From Chitinophaga flava (GTDB taxonomy: Bacteria; Bacteroidota; Bacteroidia; Chitinophagales; Chitinophagaceae): a stretch of DNA of 64,000 nt. Numbering within the stretch: position 1 is the first letter of the stretch; each line of letters starts with the position of its first letter. The stretch lies in NCBI RefSeq assembly GCF_003308995.1, contig NZ_QFFJ01000002.1:682001-746000 (forward strand), written 5' to 3'. The notes below the pieces were generated by a model. The model searched no databases, was not told where the DNA came from, and saw only the letters and a list, made by a program, of their open reading frames with translations. The translations under genes and the position numbers were made by a program. Positions 24,698 through 34,047 of this stretch are shown one piece after another.

Positions 24698-25801
24698 ATG
24701 GTACAGACAATGGAAGAAATATTATCCAAAACCAAATTCTCAGATCCTTCATCTGACAAAAAGCCGCTGATCATCTCCGGTCCCTGCAGCGCTGAAACAG
24801 AAGAGCAGGTACTGGCTACCGCGCTGGAATTGCAAAAAACCGGTAAAGTAGACGTACTGCGCGCCGGCATCTGGAAACCCCGCACCCGTCCGGGCTCTTT
24901 CGAAGGTATCGGTACCAAAGGCCTCGCATGGCTGCAGAAAGCCCGCGAACTCACTGGTCTGCCGCTGGCCGTAGAAGTAGCTACCGCTAAACAGGTGGAA
25001 GATGCACTGCACTTTGGTGTGGATATCCTGTGGGTAGGAGCCCGAACCACAGTAAACCCCTTCTCTGTACAGGAAGTTGCTGATGCGCTCAAAGGGGTGG
25101 ACACTACCGTGCTGATCAAAAACCCGATCAACCCTGATCTGGAACTGTGGATCGGTGCTGTGGAAAGAATCCAGAAAGCCGGTGTTAACAAAGTTGGTCT
25201 TATCCACCGCGGTTTCTCCAGCTATGGCAATACCCAATACCGTAATGCTCCCATGTGGCACCTCGCTATCGAACTAAAACGTCGTATGCCGGAACTGCCG
25301 ATGATCTGCGACCCCAGCCACATCTCCGGCCGCCGCGATATCCTGCAGGAAGTATCTCAGGAAGCAATCGATCTGGATTACGATGGTCTCATGCTCGAAA
25401 CACACGTAGATCCGGACAACGCATGGAGCGACGCCAAACAACAGGTAACTCCTTCCAAACTGGCTGAACTGCTCGATGGCATCGTTTGGAGAAGAGAACA
25501 TACAGATAAAAAAGACTTCAATACCGCTCTGGAAAAACTGCGCGCTCAGATCAACCAGGTAGACGATGAAATCATGCTGTTGCTGGGCAACCGTATGAAA
25601 ATCGCCGAAAAAATCGGTATGTACAAAAAGGAAAACAACATCACCATCCTGCAAACTAACCGCTGGAATGAGATCCTGGACCGCAACATCGCAAAAGGTG
25701 AAAAACTGGGTCTGACCAAAGAATTCATCCTGAAATATTTCGATGCTGTGCACCTGGAATCCATCAACCGCCAGAACAGGGTGATGAACGAAGAAAAATA
25801 A
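24698..25801 (+). CDS. DAHP synthase fused to chorismate mutase
   Basis: Bifunctional protein of 367 residues. Residues 1-265 are a 3-deoxy-7-phosphoheptulonate synthase of the small KDOPS-like type (ISGPCSAETEEQVLAT, RAGIWKPRTRPGSFEGIG, VGLIHRGFSSYG, PMICDPSHISGRRD). Residues 275-367 are an AroQ-type chorismate mutase (LEKLRAQINQVDDEIMLLLG, RMKIAEKIGMYKKENN, FDAVHLESINRQNRVM). The fusion links entry into the shikimate pathway with the branch to prephenate and allows feedback control through the mutase part. This arrangement is known in Bacteroidota. It lies in the operon between tyrA and aroB. Confidence 0.92.
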   Translation: MVQTMEEILSKTKFSDPSSDKKPLIISGPCSAETEEQVLATALELQKTGKVDVLRAGIWKPRTRPGSFEGIGTKGLAWLQKARELTGLPLAVEVATAKQVEDALHFGVDILWVGARTTVNPFSVQEVADALKGVDTTVLIKNPINPDLELWIGAVERIQKAGVNKVGLIHRGFSSYGNTQYRNAPMWHLAIELKRRMPELPMICDPSHISGRRDILQEVSQEAIDLDYDGLMLETHVDPDNAWSDAKQQVTPSKLAELLDGIVWRREHTDKKDFNTALEKLRAQINQVDDEIMLLLGNRMKIAEKIGMYKKENNITILQTNRWNEILDRNIAKGEKLGLTKEFILKYFDAVHLESINRQNRVMNEEK

Positions 25802-25830
25802 CAGCGTACGCTGACAGCTAAATTCAATGA

Positions 25831-26856
25831 ATGAAAAAGCTTACCAATAACTTTCAGCAGCAGGCCACTACCTATCTCATGGGCGAGAGCCTGCTGCAGT
25901 TGGGAAACCATGTAGACCGCAACCGGTCAGTACTGGTGATAGATGAAAATGTGGAAAGACTGCATGGTCATCACTTGCACGACTGGAAAAAAATTGTGGT
26001 GCCCGCAGGCGAAGAAGTGAAAAACATGGCTACTGTGGAAAAGGTCATCGACGGACTGATTGCCCATGAGGCAGACCGTAAGACCACCCTGGTAGGCATC
26101 GGCGGCGGCATGATCACCGACGTGGCCGGCTTCGCTGCCAGCATCTACATGAGGGGCATCCCCTTCGGGTTCGTGCCCTCCACCTTACTGGCACAGGTAG
26201 ATGCCTCTATCGGCGGTAAAAACGGCGTAAGTCATGGTAAACATAAAAACCTGCTCGGCACTATCCGCCAGCCGGAATTTATCCTCTTTGACTATGCACT
26301 GCCGCTGACCATGCCCGATGCGGAATGGCACAATGGCTTCGCGGAAATCATCAAATATGCCTGCATCATGGATGCCGGACTGTTTGACTATCTCGAAGTG
26401 AACCGCGAAAAGGCACTCGCCAGAGATGTGGCAGTACTTGAATACCTCGTGGAGAAATCAGTAGAGGCTAAAACCAAAGTGGTGCTGGAAGATGAGTTTG
26501 AGACAGGCCCACGCCGCTGGCTCAACTTCGGGCATACCCTCGGACATGCGGTTGAAAAGCTGGAACATATGGACCATGGTAAAGCAGTGGCTATCGGCAT
26601 GGTAGCAGCTGCGCGCTTTTCTGAAAAACTGATGGATTTCCCCAACGAACAAACCCTGCGGCTGATAGAGCTCATCAGCGCTTACCAGCTGCCAGTGGCG
26701 TTTACTTCTGATAAAGAAGCTGTGTTTGACATCTTCAAGCTGGACAAAAAGCGGGAAAAAGACGCCATCCATTTTGTACTGCTGGAGAAAATAGGTAAGG
26801 CTACTACCATGCCTGTTCCTATTGCAGACCTGAAACTGCTGCTGCAGGAGTTGTAA
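25831..26856 (+). CDS. aroB: 3-Dehydroquinate synthase
   Basis: NAD- and Zn-dependent cyclisation of DAHP to 3-dehydroquinate. NAD and substrate motifs are visible in LVGIGGGMITDVAGFAAS, MRGIPFGFVPSTLLAQVDAS and IGGKNGVSHGKHKN. Zinc ligands are expected in EWHNGFAEIIKYACI (Glu) and in the two histidine segments LNFGHTLGHAVEKL and HMDHGKAVAIGM. The 341 residues are normal. It begins 29 bp after the DAHPS-CM stop. Confidence 0.94.
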   Translation: MKKLTNNFQQQATTYLMGESLLQLGNHVDRNRSVLVIDENVERLHGHHLHDWKKIVVPAGEEVKNMATVEKVIDGLIAHEADRKTTLVGIGGGMITDVAGFAASIYMRGIPFGFVPSTLLAQVDASIGGKNGVSHGKHKNLLGTIRQPEFILFDYALPLTMPDAEWHNGFAEIIKYACIMDAGLFDYLEVNREKALARDVAVLEYLVEKSVEAKTKVVLEDEFETGPRRWLNFGHTLGHAVEKLEHMDHGKAVAIGMVAAARFSEKLMDFPNEQTLRLIELISAYQLPVAFTSDKEAVFDIFKLDKKREKDAIHFVLLEKIGKATTMPVPIADLKLLLQEL

Positions 26857-26895
26857 TTATTTTTCTAAACATTTAAAGGCGGACTACATATACAT

Positions 26896-28164
26896 ATGCA
26901 AGTTACTGTATCACCAGGCATCATTAAAGGCACGGTTACGGCCAACCCTTCCAAAAGTGCGATGCAGCGTGCTGTTGCGGCAGCGCTGCTGGCAAATGGC
27001 ACCAGTATCATCCGTAATCCCGGCCTGAGCAACGATTGCCTGGCAGCACTCGAAGTAGCGGAAAACCTCGGTGCCCGAATAAAAAGAACAGACGATCATT
27101 TCGAAATCACCAGCAACGGCATAAAACCGTTTTATGATGAAATCAACTGCGGAGAGTCCGGTCTTGGTATCCGTATGTTTACGCCAATAGCCGCCCTGGC
27201 TGCTATTCCCATCACCATTGTCGGACATGGTAGTCTCACTACCCGGCCTATGCATTTCTTTGAAGAAGTGCTGCCACAGCTGGATGTAAAATGTACTACC
27301 CAGGAAGGTAAATTGCCGCTGCATATAAAGGGTCCGTTACAACCTAAAAATATTACCATCGACGGTTCCCTGAGCTCTCAGTTCCTCACCGGCCTGCTGA
27401 TGGCCTATGGCGCTGCTGCAGAAGATGTGACCATCACCGTTAAAGATCTTAAAAGTAAACCATACATTGCGTTGACCCTGCAATTGATGGCACACTTCGG
27501 CGTACAGGTGAAGGAAGAGAACTTCGAAACATTCAGTTTTGGTAAAAAACAGTCCTATAACGCTACCGACTATACGGTGGAAGGTGACTGGAGCGGTGCC
27601 GCCTTTTTGCTGGTGGCAGCTGCTGTAGCCGGAAAAGCGGAAGTACAGCATCTGAATACCGCTTCTGCCCAGTCAGATAAGGCTATCCTGGAAGCGCTGG
27701 AAAAGGCTGGCACTTCTATACTGCCAGGTATGTTTACAGTGAATATTCAGAAAAACGGCCTCAAAGCCTTTGAAATAGATGCTACAGACTGTCCCGACCT
27801 GTTCCCGCCACTGGTAGCACTGGCGGCTAACTGTAACGGTACTACGAAAATAAAAGGCGTGAGCCGCCTCGCACATAAAGAGAGTGACCGCGGTCTTACC
27901 CTGCAGCAGGAGTTTGGTAAAATGGGCATCCGGATAGATCTTCAGGGCGACGACATGCTGGTGCATGGCGGTACCGGCATCAAAGGTGCACAGGTACATT
28001 CCCACAACGACCACCGCATTGCCATGGCCTGCGCCGTAGCGGCTCTTACCGCAGACGGTCCCGTAGTCATCGAAAATGCAGAAGCTGTCAACAAATCCTA
28101 TCCGGAATTTTACGACCATCTGCAACTGCTGGGCGGCAAAATAGCTGTGGAAGCTAACAGCTAA
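26896..28164 (+). CDS. aroA: 3-Phosphoshikimate 1-carboxyvinyltransferase (EPSP synthase)
   Basis: Joins shikimate 3-phosphate and PEP to make EPSP. Two repeated inverse alpha/beta domains are indicated. The N-terminal lysine motif is NPSKSAMQRAVAAALLANG. CGESGLGIRMFTPIAALA stands where SGTxxR usually lies, and the C-terminal DHRIAMACAVAAL is canonical. The PEP-site sequence differs from the common SGNAGTAMRP form, a variation seen in several lineages. 422 residues, 39 bp after aroB. Confidence 0.93.
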   Translation: MQVTVSPGIIKGTVTANPSKSAMQRAVAAALLANGTSIIRNPGLSNDCLAALEVAENLGARIKRTDDHFEITSNGIKPFYDEINCGESGLGIRMFTPIAALAAIPITIVGHGSLTTRPMHFFEEVLPQLDVKCTTQEGKLPLHIKGPLQPKNITIDGSLSSQFLTGLLMAYGAAAEDVTITVKDLKSKPYIALTLQLMAHFGVQVKEENFETFSFGKKQSYNATDYTVEGDWSGAAFLLVAAAVAGKAEVQHLNTASAQSDKAILEALEKAGTSILPGMFTVNIQKNGLKAFEIDATDCPDLFPPLVALAANCNGTTKIKGVSRLAHKESDRGLTLQQEFGKMGIRIDLQGDDMLVHGGTGIKGAQVHSHNDHRIAMACAVAALTADGPVVIENAEAVNKSYPEFYDHLQLLGGKIAVEANS

Positions 28165-28200
28165 CGGGTACTTTTTTCATTCAATTTAAATCATCAGCGT

Positions 28201-29226
28201 GTGAACAGTTTTGGCAGAATATTCAGGGTTAATGTTTTTGGAGAATCTCATGGTGCCAGCGTAGGTGTCAATATCGATGGCATACCTGCCGGCATACCGC
28301 TCAGGCAGGAAGACTTTTTACCTGACCTGGAACGGCGTAAAGGCGGCTCCAGAGGCACTACACCCCGTAAAGAGGAAGACCTGCCCTTTATCAAATCCGG
28401 TGTTTTCAACGATCATACTACAGGCGCTCCGGTGACCATCCTCTTCGAAAATAATAATACCCGCAGCACCGATTATGAGAAGCTGCGCGAGTTTCCCCGT
28501 CCCGGCCACGCCGATTTTGTGGCAACACAAAAATTCGGGGGCTTCGAAGACTACCGTGGTGGCGGCCACTTCAGTGGAAGACTGACACTTAACCTGGTAG
28601 CAGCCGGTGTGATCGCTAAAAAAATATTGGGTGACAGCATTCAGATAAAGGCTGTTATCACGGAAGTAGGTGGATATACCAACCCCGAAGAAGGCCTGGA
28701 AGCAGCCATTGCAGCCAAAGACTCCGTAGGCGGTATTGTAGAATGTGTGGTAGATGGTCTGCCGATAGGATTGGGCGAACCTTTCTTTGATTCGTTGGAA
28801 TCCTCACTAGCTCACGCTGTGTTTGCCATCCCGGCTGTGAAAGGAATTGAATTCGGCGCTGGTTTCGCTGCCGCTAAAATGAAAGGACTGGAGCATAACG
28901 ATCCGATCATAGACACAACCGGTAAAACGGCCACCAACAACGCCGGCGGCGTGGTAGGCGGTATCAGCAACGGCAATCCGCTGGTTTTCCGTATCGCTGT
29001 CAAACCTACTTCCAGCACACCTAAAGAACAAAAAACCCTTAATATCACTACCGGTCAGGTAGAAACTTTCAGTGTTAAAGGTCGTCATGATCTTTGTATC
29101 GCCCTGCGTGTGCCTGTAGTACTGGAAGCCGTAACAGCCATGGTGCTGGCGGATTTCATGCTGCTGGAGCAACGTAGACCAACTGTGATGCATGTGATAA
29201 ATGCTGATGCTCCTGATGAAGCGTAA
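28201..29226 (+). CDS. aroC: Chorismate synthase
   Basis: Reduced-flavin enzyme making chorismate from EPSP. Start codon is GTG (NSFGRIFRVNVFGESHG). Signatures include the N-terminal GESHGASVGVNIDGIPAG, PRPGHADFVATQKFGG and GGGHFSGRLTLNLVAAG. The core ends near LADFMLLEQRR. The last residues, TVMHVINADAPDEA, are encoded by a copy of a palindromic repeat arm (29181-29219) that is also present just after the stop and, inverted, 36 bp perfect, at 29355-29390. The tail is therefore probably a repeat-derived extension rather than part of the fold. Confidence 0.94.
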   Translation: MNSFGRIFRVNVFGESHGASVGVNIDGIPAGIPLRQEDFLPDLERRKGGSRGTTPRKEEDLPFIKSGVFNDHTTGAPVTILFENNNTRSTDYEKLREFPRPGHADFVATQKFGGFEDYRGGGHFSGRLTLNLVAAGVIAKKILGDSIQIKAVITEVGGYTNPEEGLEAAIAAKDSVGGIVECVVDGLPIGLGEPFFDSLESSLAHAVFAIPAVKGIEFGAGFAAAKMKGLEHNDPIIDTTGKTATNNAGGVVGGISNGNPLVFRIAVKPTSSTPKEQKTLNITTGQVETFSVKGRHDLCIALRVPVVLEAVTAMVLADFMLLEQRRPTVMHVINADAPDEA

Positions 29227-29391
29227 CTGTGATGTATGTGATGTTACTGATGCTCCTGATGACAGGTGTGATAATATGAATAAAAGCAAAAAGCCCATTG
29301 ATTACATCAATGGGCTTTTTGCTTTTATTTTAATTCGCTGTGATCTTCGCTCCTTCAGGAGCATCAGCATTTATCACATGCATCACAGTTA
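29224..29391. repeat. Stop-to-stop palindromic element, copy A
   Basis: Fills the space between the convergent aroC and FKBP stop codons exactly. From each stop inward the strands read TAACTGTGATG(T/C)ATGTG and then CTGATGCTCCTGA. The centre is a hairpin GCCCATTGAT-TAC-ATCAATGGGC flanked by AAAAGCAAAAA and TTTTTGCTTTT, which works as a bidirectional terminator. The same architecture recurs at 31453-31614 and 46301-46497. A third arm copy lies inside aroC. Confidence 0.85.
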
Positions 29392-30105
29392 TGGTACGAT
29401 TTCGAGCAGCTCTACATCAAAAACGAGTGCGCTGGCAGGTCCGATTTTCGGGCCGGCTCCGCGGTCACCGTAAGCAAGATCAGCAGGAATGAAGAGGCGC
29501 CATTTGGAGCCTACAGGCATTAACTGCAGGGCTTCTGTCCAGCCTTTGATCACACCGCTGACAGGGAAGGAGATGGGTTCACCTCTTTCTACAGAGCTAT
29601 CGAATACAGTACCATCGATGAGGGTACCGTGATAGTGTGTTTTTACTTTATCGTTGAGGGTAGGTTTAGTACCAGTACCGGCTTTCAGGATGAGGTACTG
29701 CAGCCCGCTGGGCAGTGTTACCACACCTGGTTTAACTTTATTTTCTGCCAGGAATTTCTCGCCGGCTTCGCGGTTTTTGGCAGATTTTTCAGCTTTCAGC
29801 TGCTGGAGATAGTTGCTTATGCTCATTTCACTCTGTTCTTTAGATAATGTTAACGATTTATTGGTCAGCGCGTCCTGGATAGCTTTAGCCAGCACGACGG
29901 TGTTCACGTTGCTTAATCCCTGTGCTTTCAGGTTTTCAGCGATGCTGACGCCGATACCGTAGCTTACTGAGTCCATACGGTTTTTTAAAGCGGCCTTCGC
30001 TGCTGTCTGGGCTGCTGGTTTGGCTTTGGCAGCGGGTTTAGCCTGGCTGAAACCCTGGATGGCCAACAGGCCCAATACACCTGTAAAGAAATATTTTTTG
30101 TACAT
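29389..30105 (-). CDS. FKBP-type peptidyl-prolyl isomerase, secreted
   Basis: Exported folding catalyst of 238 residues. A signal peptide (FFTGVLGLLAIQGFSQAKPA) is followed by an Ala/Lys-rich linker, an N-terminal FKBP dimerisation domain (MDSVSYGIGVSIAENLKAQG to about residue 125), and a C-terminal isomerase domain. That domain shows DKVKTHYHGTLIDGTVFDSS, GVIKGWTEALQLMPVGSKW and AYGDRGAGPKIGPASALVFD, with the conserved active-site aromatics. It resembles the Mip/FkpA group. Its stop lies at the edge of a palindromic element shared with aroC. Confidence 0.9.
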   Translation of the reverse strand: MYKKYFFTGVLGLLAIQGFSQAKPAAKAKPAAQTAAKAALKNRMDSVSYGIGVSIAENLKAQGLSNVNTVVLAKAIQDALTNKSLTLSKEQSEMSISNYLQQLKAEKSAKNREAGEKFLAENKVKPGVVTLPSGLQYLILKAGTGTKPTLNDKVKTHYHGTLIDGTVFDSSVERGEPISFPVSGVIKGWTEALQLMPVGSKWRLFIPADLAYGDRGAGPKIGPASALVFDVELLEIVP

Positions 30106-30270
30106 AATTTTGTGGTTGTCAATAATATTGAAACAAATAAGGTTTTATTAAGCCCCTGCAAGTTAAGGAATTAACTACTTACAGCAGAAGCCTTTTGCTT
30201 TGGTACAACAAAAGGAACCCCTGCTTTGTTGGGCGTATAATAATTCCGGTATGTAACCCGTTTGGCGATT

Positions 30271-31455
30271 ATGAAAGCAAGTATTATAACAATGGCATTG
30301 TCCCTGTTGGCAATAGGTCTGCAGGCTCAGGATTCAACAGATTTATGGACAAAAGCAAAAGCTAACCCCAACCTCGGCCGGCATAAGTTTATAGAGCTTA
30401 AACTACATACTGGCGGGCACATCTACAACGGTGAGGATATGGCCAGTGTCCTCGAACATGGTTATCAGGCATTGGAAGTAAGGATGGCATGGATGTCTAC
30501 CGGTAAACAGGTGTGGCAGCGTGCGCTCAACTATCCCAGTTATGGTATTGGATTTTATACTGGTAATATCGGTAACTCCACTATCCTCGGTAATCCCAGC
30601 GGGATATACGGCTTTTTTTATGCACCCTTTCATCGTCGTAAAAGACATCATTTTGAAGCAGGCCTCGCACTCGGTTTAACCTACGATCTGAATACCTACA
30701 ACCCCGAAACCAACCCGCTCAACAATGCCATCAGTTCCAAGCTGGATGTATATTTTAACGCGAGTGCGACTGGTGTGCTGCGATTATCGGAACTGTTCGA
30801 TTTTGTATATGGTGTAGACCTTACCCATTTTTCCAATGGCCGTACACACACGCCCAACCTGGGCCTCAACATGGCTGGCGTACATGCCGGACTGCGTGTG
30901 CATTACAATACGATACGAAATATTGTCGTACAACAGATAGACCCCAACTACGAAGCGCCCATCAGACCTACCTTACTCAGAGATCCGTTGCCCAAAGTAA
31001 AACATACCAATGAGCTGAGTATTTATGGTGCATTCGGAGTGGTGCAGATTGATAACTCTTCCGGTGTGGATGCTTACTATGGTACAGCATCTCTTGTGCT
31101 GGACTGGAATCATAAATACACCCATGTATGCAGCTTTGGTGCTGGTCTTGACGGTTTTTATGATGGTTCCCTCGGCTGGGGCTATGCCCGTCAGTACGGT
31201 AAAGTGACCTCCTTAGATAAAATGCTGATGGGCGCACATATCGGACATGCGGTTCATCTTCAGCGCTTCGATCTTGTTACACAGGTGGGTACTTATCTAT
31301 GGCGCCGTGATGGTACAAAAGGGGATTGGTTTCTTCGCCTGGGCATCCGTTATAATATCAATAAGTACGGCTTTGTTCAGGTGGGCCTGAAAACCCAGAA
31401 TGGTGCGGCAGCGGACTGGATTGAATGGGGAGGCGGGGGCCGCTTGGAACTGTGA
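30271..31455 (+). CDS. Acyloxyacyl hydrolase / lipid A deacylase PagL-like
   Basis: Probable outer-membrane beta-barrel enzyme of 394 residues that removes an acyl chain from lipid A. A signal peptide MKASIITMALSLLAIGLQAQ is followed by many alternating amphipathic strands. The PagL-family catalytic His/Ser segment is visible in VDLTHFSNGRTHTPNLGLNM. It is longer than proteobacterial PagL, as is common in Bacteroidota. I start at ATG 30271; a TTG nine bases upstream is unlikely. Its stop codon forms the edge of a palindromic element. Confidence 0.75.
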   Translation: MKASIITMALSLLAIGLQAQDSTDLWTKAKANPNLGRHKFIELKLHTGGHIYNGEDMASVLEHGYQALEVRMAWMSTGKQVWQRALNYPSYGIGFYTGNIGNSTILGNPSGIYGFFYAPFHRRKRHHFEAGLALGLTYDLNTYNPETNPLNNAISSKLDVYFNASATGVLRLSELFDFVYGVDLTHFSNGRTHTPNLGLNMAGVHAGLRVHYNTIRNIVVQQIDPNYEAPIRPTLLRDPLPKVKHTNELSIYGAFGVVQIDNSSGVDAYYGTASLVLDWNHKYTHVCSFGAGLDGFYDGSLGWGYARQYGKVTSLDKMLMGAHIGHAVHLQRFDLVTQVGTYLWRRDGTKGDWFLRLGIRYNINKYGFVQVGLKTQNGAAADWIEWGGGGRLEL

Positions 31456-31614
31456 TGGATGTGATGAATGTTGATGTTCCTGATGAGCGAAGATAAAAGT
31501 GTATAAAAAGCGGAAACCCATTGATTTTATGTCAATGGGTTTCCGCTTTTATATTATTCGCTCTTGTCTTCATTCCATCAGGAGCATCAGCATTCATCAC
31601 ATAAATCACAGTTA
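31453..31614. repeat. Stop-to-stop palindromic element, copy B
   Basis: Spans exactly from the TGA of the PagL-like gene to the stop of the CocE-like gene. The arms carry ATGTGATGAATG(T/C)TGATG, TCCTGATG and GCGAAGA or its relative. The central hairpin is AAAGCGGAAACCCATTGA with TCAATGGGTTTCCGCTTT around TTTTATG. The central stem differs from copies A and C while pairing is kept. Confidence 0.85.
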
Positions 31615-33504
31615 CAGTTCTATTGGTAGTACAACACTGGAAGTATGGCTGGCATCGTGATAGATACGGATATCGGCTTTTTTGAAGTCTTTATCGGTAG
31701 CTTTATAGATGTCCATAAACTGTTGCGGGTTGCGGTCTACCAGTGGGAACCAGCTGCTCTGGATCTGTATCATGATACGGTGGCCTTTCTGGAAGGTATG
31801 TGCTACATCGGGAAGTGTAAACTTCACCGGAGTAGGTTGGCCAGGTACAAAGGCTTCCGGTTTCTCGAAGCTGTTACGGAATTTGCCGCGCATTACTTCG
31901 CCACGTACCAGCATCTGGTATCCACCCATAGGATAAGTAGAAGAAGGAACACGGCGGTGCTCTGAAGGTGCATCTTCTTCATACTTGAAATCATCCGGGA
32001 AAACATCGATCAGTTTAACAACAAAATCGGCATCAGTACCGGTGGTGCTGGCAATGATATCTGCGATCACCGGACCTGCAAGGGTAATGTCTTTATCGAG
32101 TACTGCGGATTCAAACGCCACCACATCAGGTCTGCGGGAAGCAAAGCGCTGATCATCTGTCATGTAGTTGATGGTGCGGCTGAAGTGCACATCTTCTGTA
32201 TAAGGTACTGGTTTGGCAGGATCACTGATATATTCGCTGAAGCTGTTGGCTGCAGTGGGTTTGTCGAAGGACAGTTTGCCATCAGGTTGCAGGAAGATAG
32301 CCTGCCCTTTTGTATCAGCAGGAGGCCATTGCGGAAGGCGTTTCCATTTATTTTCACCGGTGAAGAAGATGGTAGCTTCTGCAATATCCGGTGCCTGACC
32401 TTTACCTTTCAGGTAATAGTTGAAGAAAGGAACTTCGATATTGTTGGCATAATATTCAGAAGTGTTGCTTCCAAAGCGCACATTACCCAGGTGTGTACCA
32501 TCGTTGGAAGCCCATTGTCCATGGTACCAGGGGCCCATTACGAGGCGGTTGTTGGTATTGGGACTTTGTTTTTCTATAGTCTGATAGGTGTTCCATGCAC
32601 CGAAGCAGTCTTCTGCATCAAATACACCACCTACTACCAGCATGGCTGGTTTTATGTTCTTCAGGCTGTTGCGTACGTTACGCGCCTGCCAGAAGCTGTC
32701 GTAGGTAGGGTGTGCATACATCTCCTGCCAGAAGGTAACGCTGTCGCCAACGATTTTGGCAAAGTTGGGCAGGGCACCGGTTTCGAGATAATATTTGTAG
32801 TTGTCGCGGGTATAGTAGTCGATACCTTTAGGCCCAACTGTAGTAGGTTTGGGATGAGGATGATCAAATACAGTATAGAAGGAGAAAGCGTCAGACAGCA
32901 TAAAGGCGCCGTTGTGATGGAAGTCATCTCCGATGAACCAGTCTGTTACGGGTGCCTGCGGGCTTACCGCTTTCAGTGCGGGATGGCCACTCAGTGCGCT
33001 CATAGAGGAATAGAAGCCGGGGTAGGAGATACCGAATACGCCTACATTGCCGTTGTTGCCACTGAGGTTTTTAACCAGCCAGTCTATGGTGTCATAGGTG
33101 TCGCTGGCTTCGTCGATCTCGTTTTTGCCCTTTTTGCTGGCATTGAAAGGACGTACGTTTACGAACTTACCTTCGCTCATCCAGGTACCTCTGACATCCT
33201 GTATAACCATGATGTAGCCTTCGTGCAGGTACTGGTTGTAATGGTTTTTGTAGAGCGGACGGAATACCTTTTCTCCATAAGGAGCGCAGGAATACGGCGT
33301 GCGGGACATCAGAATGGGATGTTTCTCAGACTGATCCTTAGGCAGATAGATGGAAGTAAACAGTTTTACACCATCCCGCATAGGGATATACACTTCTTTT
33401 TTAGTATAGTTGGTGTACATCCAGAGGGAATCCTGGTTTACCGCTTTGGTAACTGCAGGAAAGACGAACAGTGCGGCATAGGCCAACAACAGCCATTTTC
33501 TCAT
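31612..33504 (-). CDS. CocE/NonD family secreted hydrolase (X-Pro dipeptidyl-peptidase-like)
   Basis: 630 residues with an N-terminal signal peptide (WLLLAYAALFVFPAVTKA). The alpha/beta-hydrolase domain includes MRDGVKLFTSIYLPKDQ, YIMVIQDVRGTWMSEGKF and the nucleophile elbow VGVFGISYPGFYSSMSALSG. The C-terminal beta domain of the PepX_C type follows from about residue 370. Relatives hydrolyse glutaryl-7-ACA, alpha-amino acid esters, cocaine or X-Pro peptides; the substrate here cannot be told. It is probably periplasmic or secreted, and is transcribed alone. Confidence 0.88.
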   Translation of the reverse strand: MRKWLLLAYAALFVFPAVTKAVNQDSLWMYTNYTKKEVYIPMRDGVKLFTSIYLPKDQSEKHPILMSRTPYSCAPYGEKVFRPLYKNHYNQYLHEGYIMVIQDVRGTWMSEGKFVNVRPFNASKKGKNEIDEASDTYDTIDWLVKNLSGNNGNVGVFGISYPGFYSSMSALSGHPALKAVSPQAPVTDWFIGDDFHHNGAFMLSDAFSFYTVFDHPHPKPTTVGPKGIDYYTRDNYKYYLETGALPNFAKIVGDSVTFWQEMYAHPTYDSFWQARNVRNSLKNIKPAMLVVGGVFDAEDCFGAWNTYQTIEKQSPNTNNRLVMGPWYHGQWASNDGTHLGNVRFGSNTSEYYANNIEVPFFNYYLKGKGQAPDIAEATIFFTGENKWKRLPQWPPADTKGQAIFLQPDGKLSFDKPTAANSFSEYISDPAKPVPYTEDVHFSRTINYMTDDQRFASRRPDVVAFESAVLDKDITLAGPVIADIIASTTGTDADFVVKLIDVFPDDFKYEEDAPSEHRRVPSSTYPMGGYQMLVRGEVMRGKFRNSFEKPEAFVPGQPTPVKFTLPDVAHTFQKGHRIMIQIQSSWFPLVDRNPQQFMDIYKATDKDFKKADIRIYHDASHTSSVVLPIEL

Positions 33505-33578
33505 AAACGGTTATTTTATTAATGGGGGCTAAAGTAGCAAAAAAATCAGGTAACGCAGGCATAGAAATGGGTGAGCGG

Positions 33579-33929
33579 TTATTGAGACAGCTTTTCCCTT
33601 TCTTTTTTGGGTAAACTGGCTACCACCAGATCATAGGAGTTTTTGATCCACTGCAGTAATAGTTTATTGGGAATGTTGGAATGTATGTCTACAGTATTCC
33701 AGTGTTTTTTGTTCATATGATAACCCGGGGTCACACCTTCATAACGCTCGCGTAATTCCACAGCCTCCTCAGGATCACATTTCAGATTGATACTGTTAAA
33801 CTCTTCCAGGCCGCTAAGGGCAAACATTTTCCCGGCTACTTTATACACCAGCGTTTCTTCTCCGAAAGGGAACTCTTCTGTGACGCCCGGAAGGGAAAGG
33901 CAGTATTCGCGATATTGTTCGATGTCCAT
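33579..33929 (-). CDS. MmcQ/YjbR family protein
   Basis: 116-residue cytoplasmic protein of the YjbR/CyaY-like fold, sometimes called a DNA-binding protein. The start YREYCLSLPGVTEEFPFGEE, then LVYKVAGKMFALSGLEE and the C-terminal PGYHMNKKHWNTVDI with ELLLQWIKNSYDLV-like SNIPNKLLLQWIKNSYDLVV are typical of the family. The biochemical role is not established. No partner is obvious nearby. Confidence 0.85.
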   Translation of the reverse strand: MDIEQYREYCLSLPGVTEEFPFGEETLVYKVAGKMFALSGLEEFNSINLKCDPEEAVELRERYEGVTPGYHMNKKHWNTVDIHSNIPNKLLLQWIKNSYDLVVASLPKKEREKLSQ

Positions 33930-33954
33930 ATACAGATTTTAACAGACAGCAAAT

Positions 33955-33990
33955 ATAATAAAAAGCATGAGCCACCGGATCATGCTTGCA
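33955..33990 (-). terminator. Terminator of the lipoprotein gene at 34048
   Basis: On the minus strand AAGCATGA and TCATGCTT (33987-33980 with 33970-33963) form an 8-bp stem with a 9-nt loop, followed by TTTATTATATTTG. Confidence 0.7.
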
Positions 33991-34047
33991 GTGTAGTATC
34001 TGTTCTTTATCGTTGTGTATAGGAGGGGATTTTTAAGCTGAACATTC

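Noticed and set aside
32185..33522. Long open frame on the plus strand (about 445 codons) opposite the CocE-like hydrolase
   Set aside because: It is antisense to a well-supported hydrolase with catalytic motifs. Its product is low-complexity and rich in Val, Gly, Phe and Ile without any domain.
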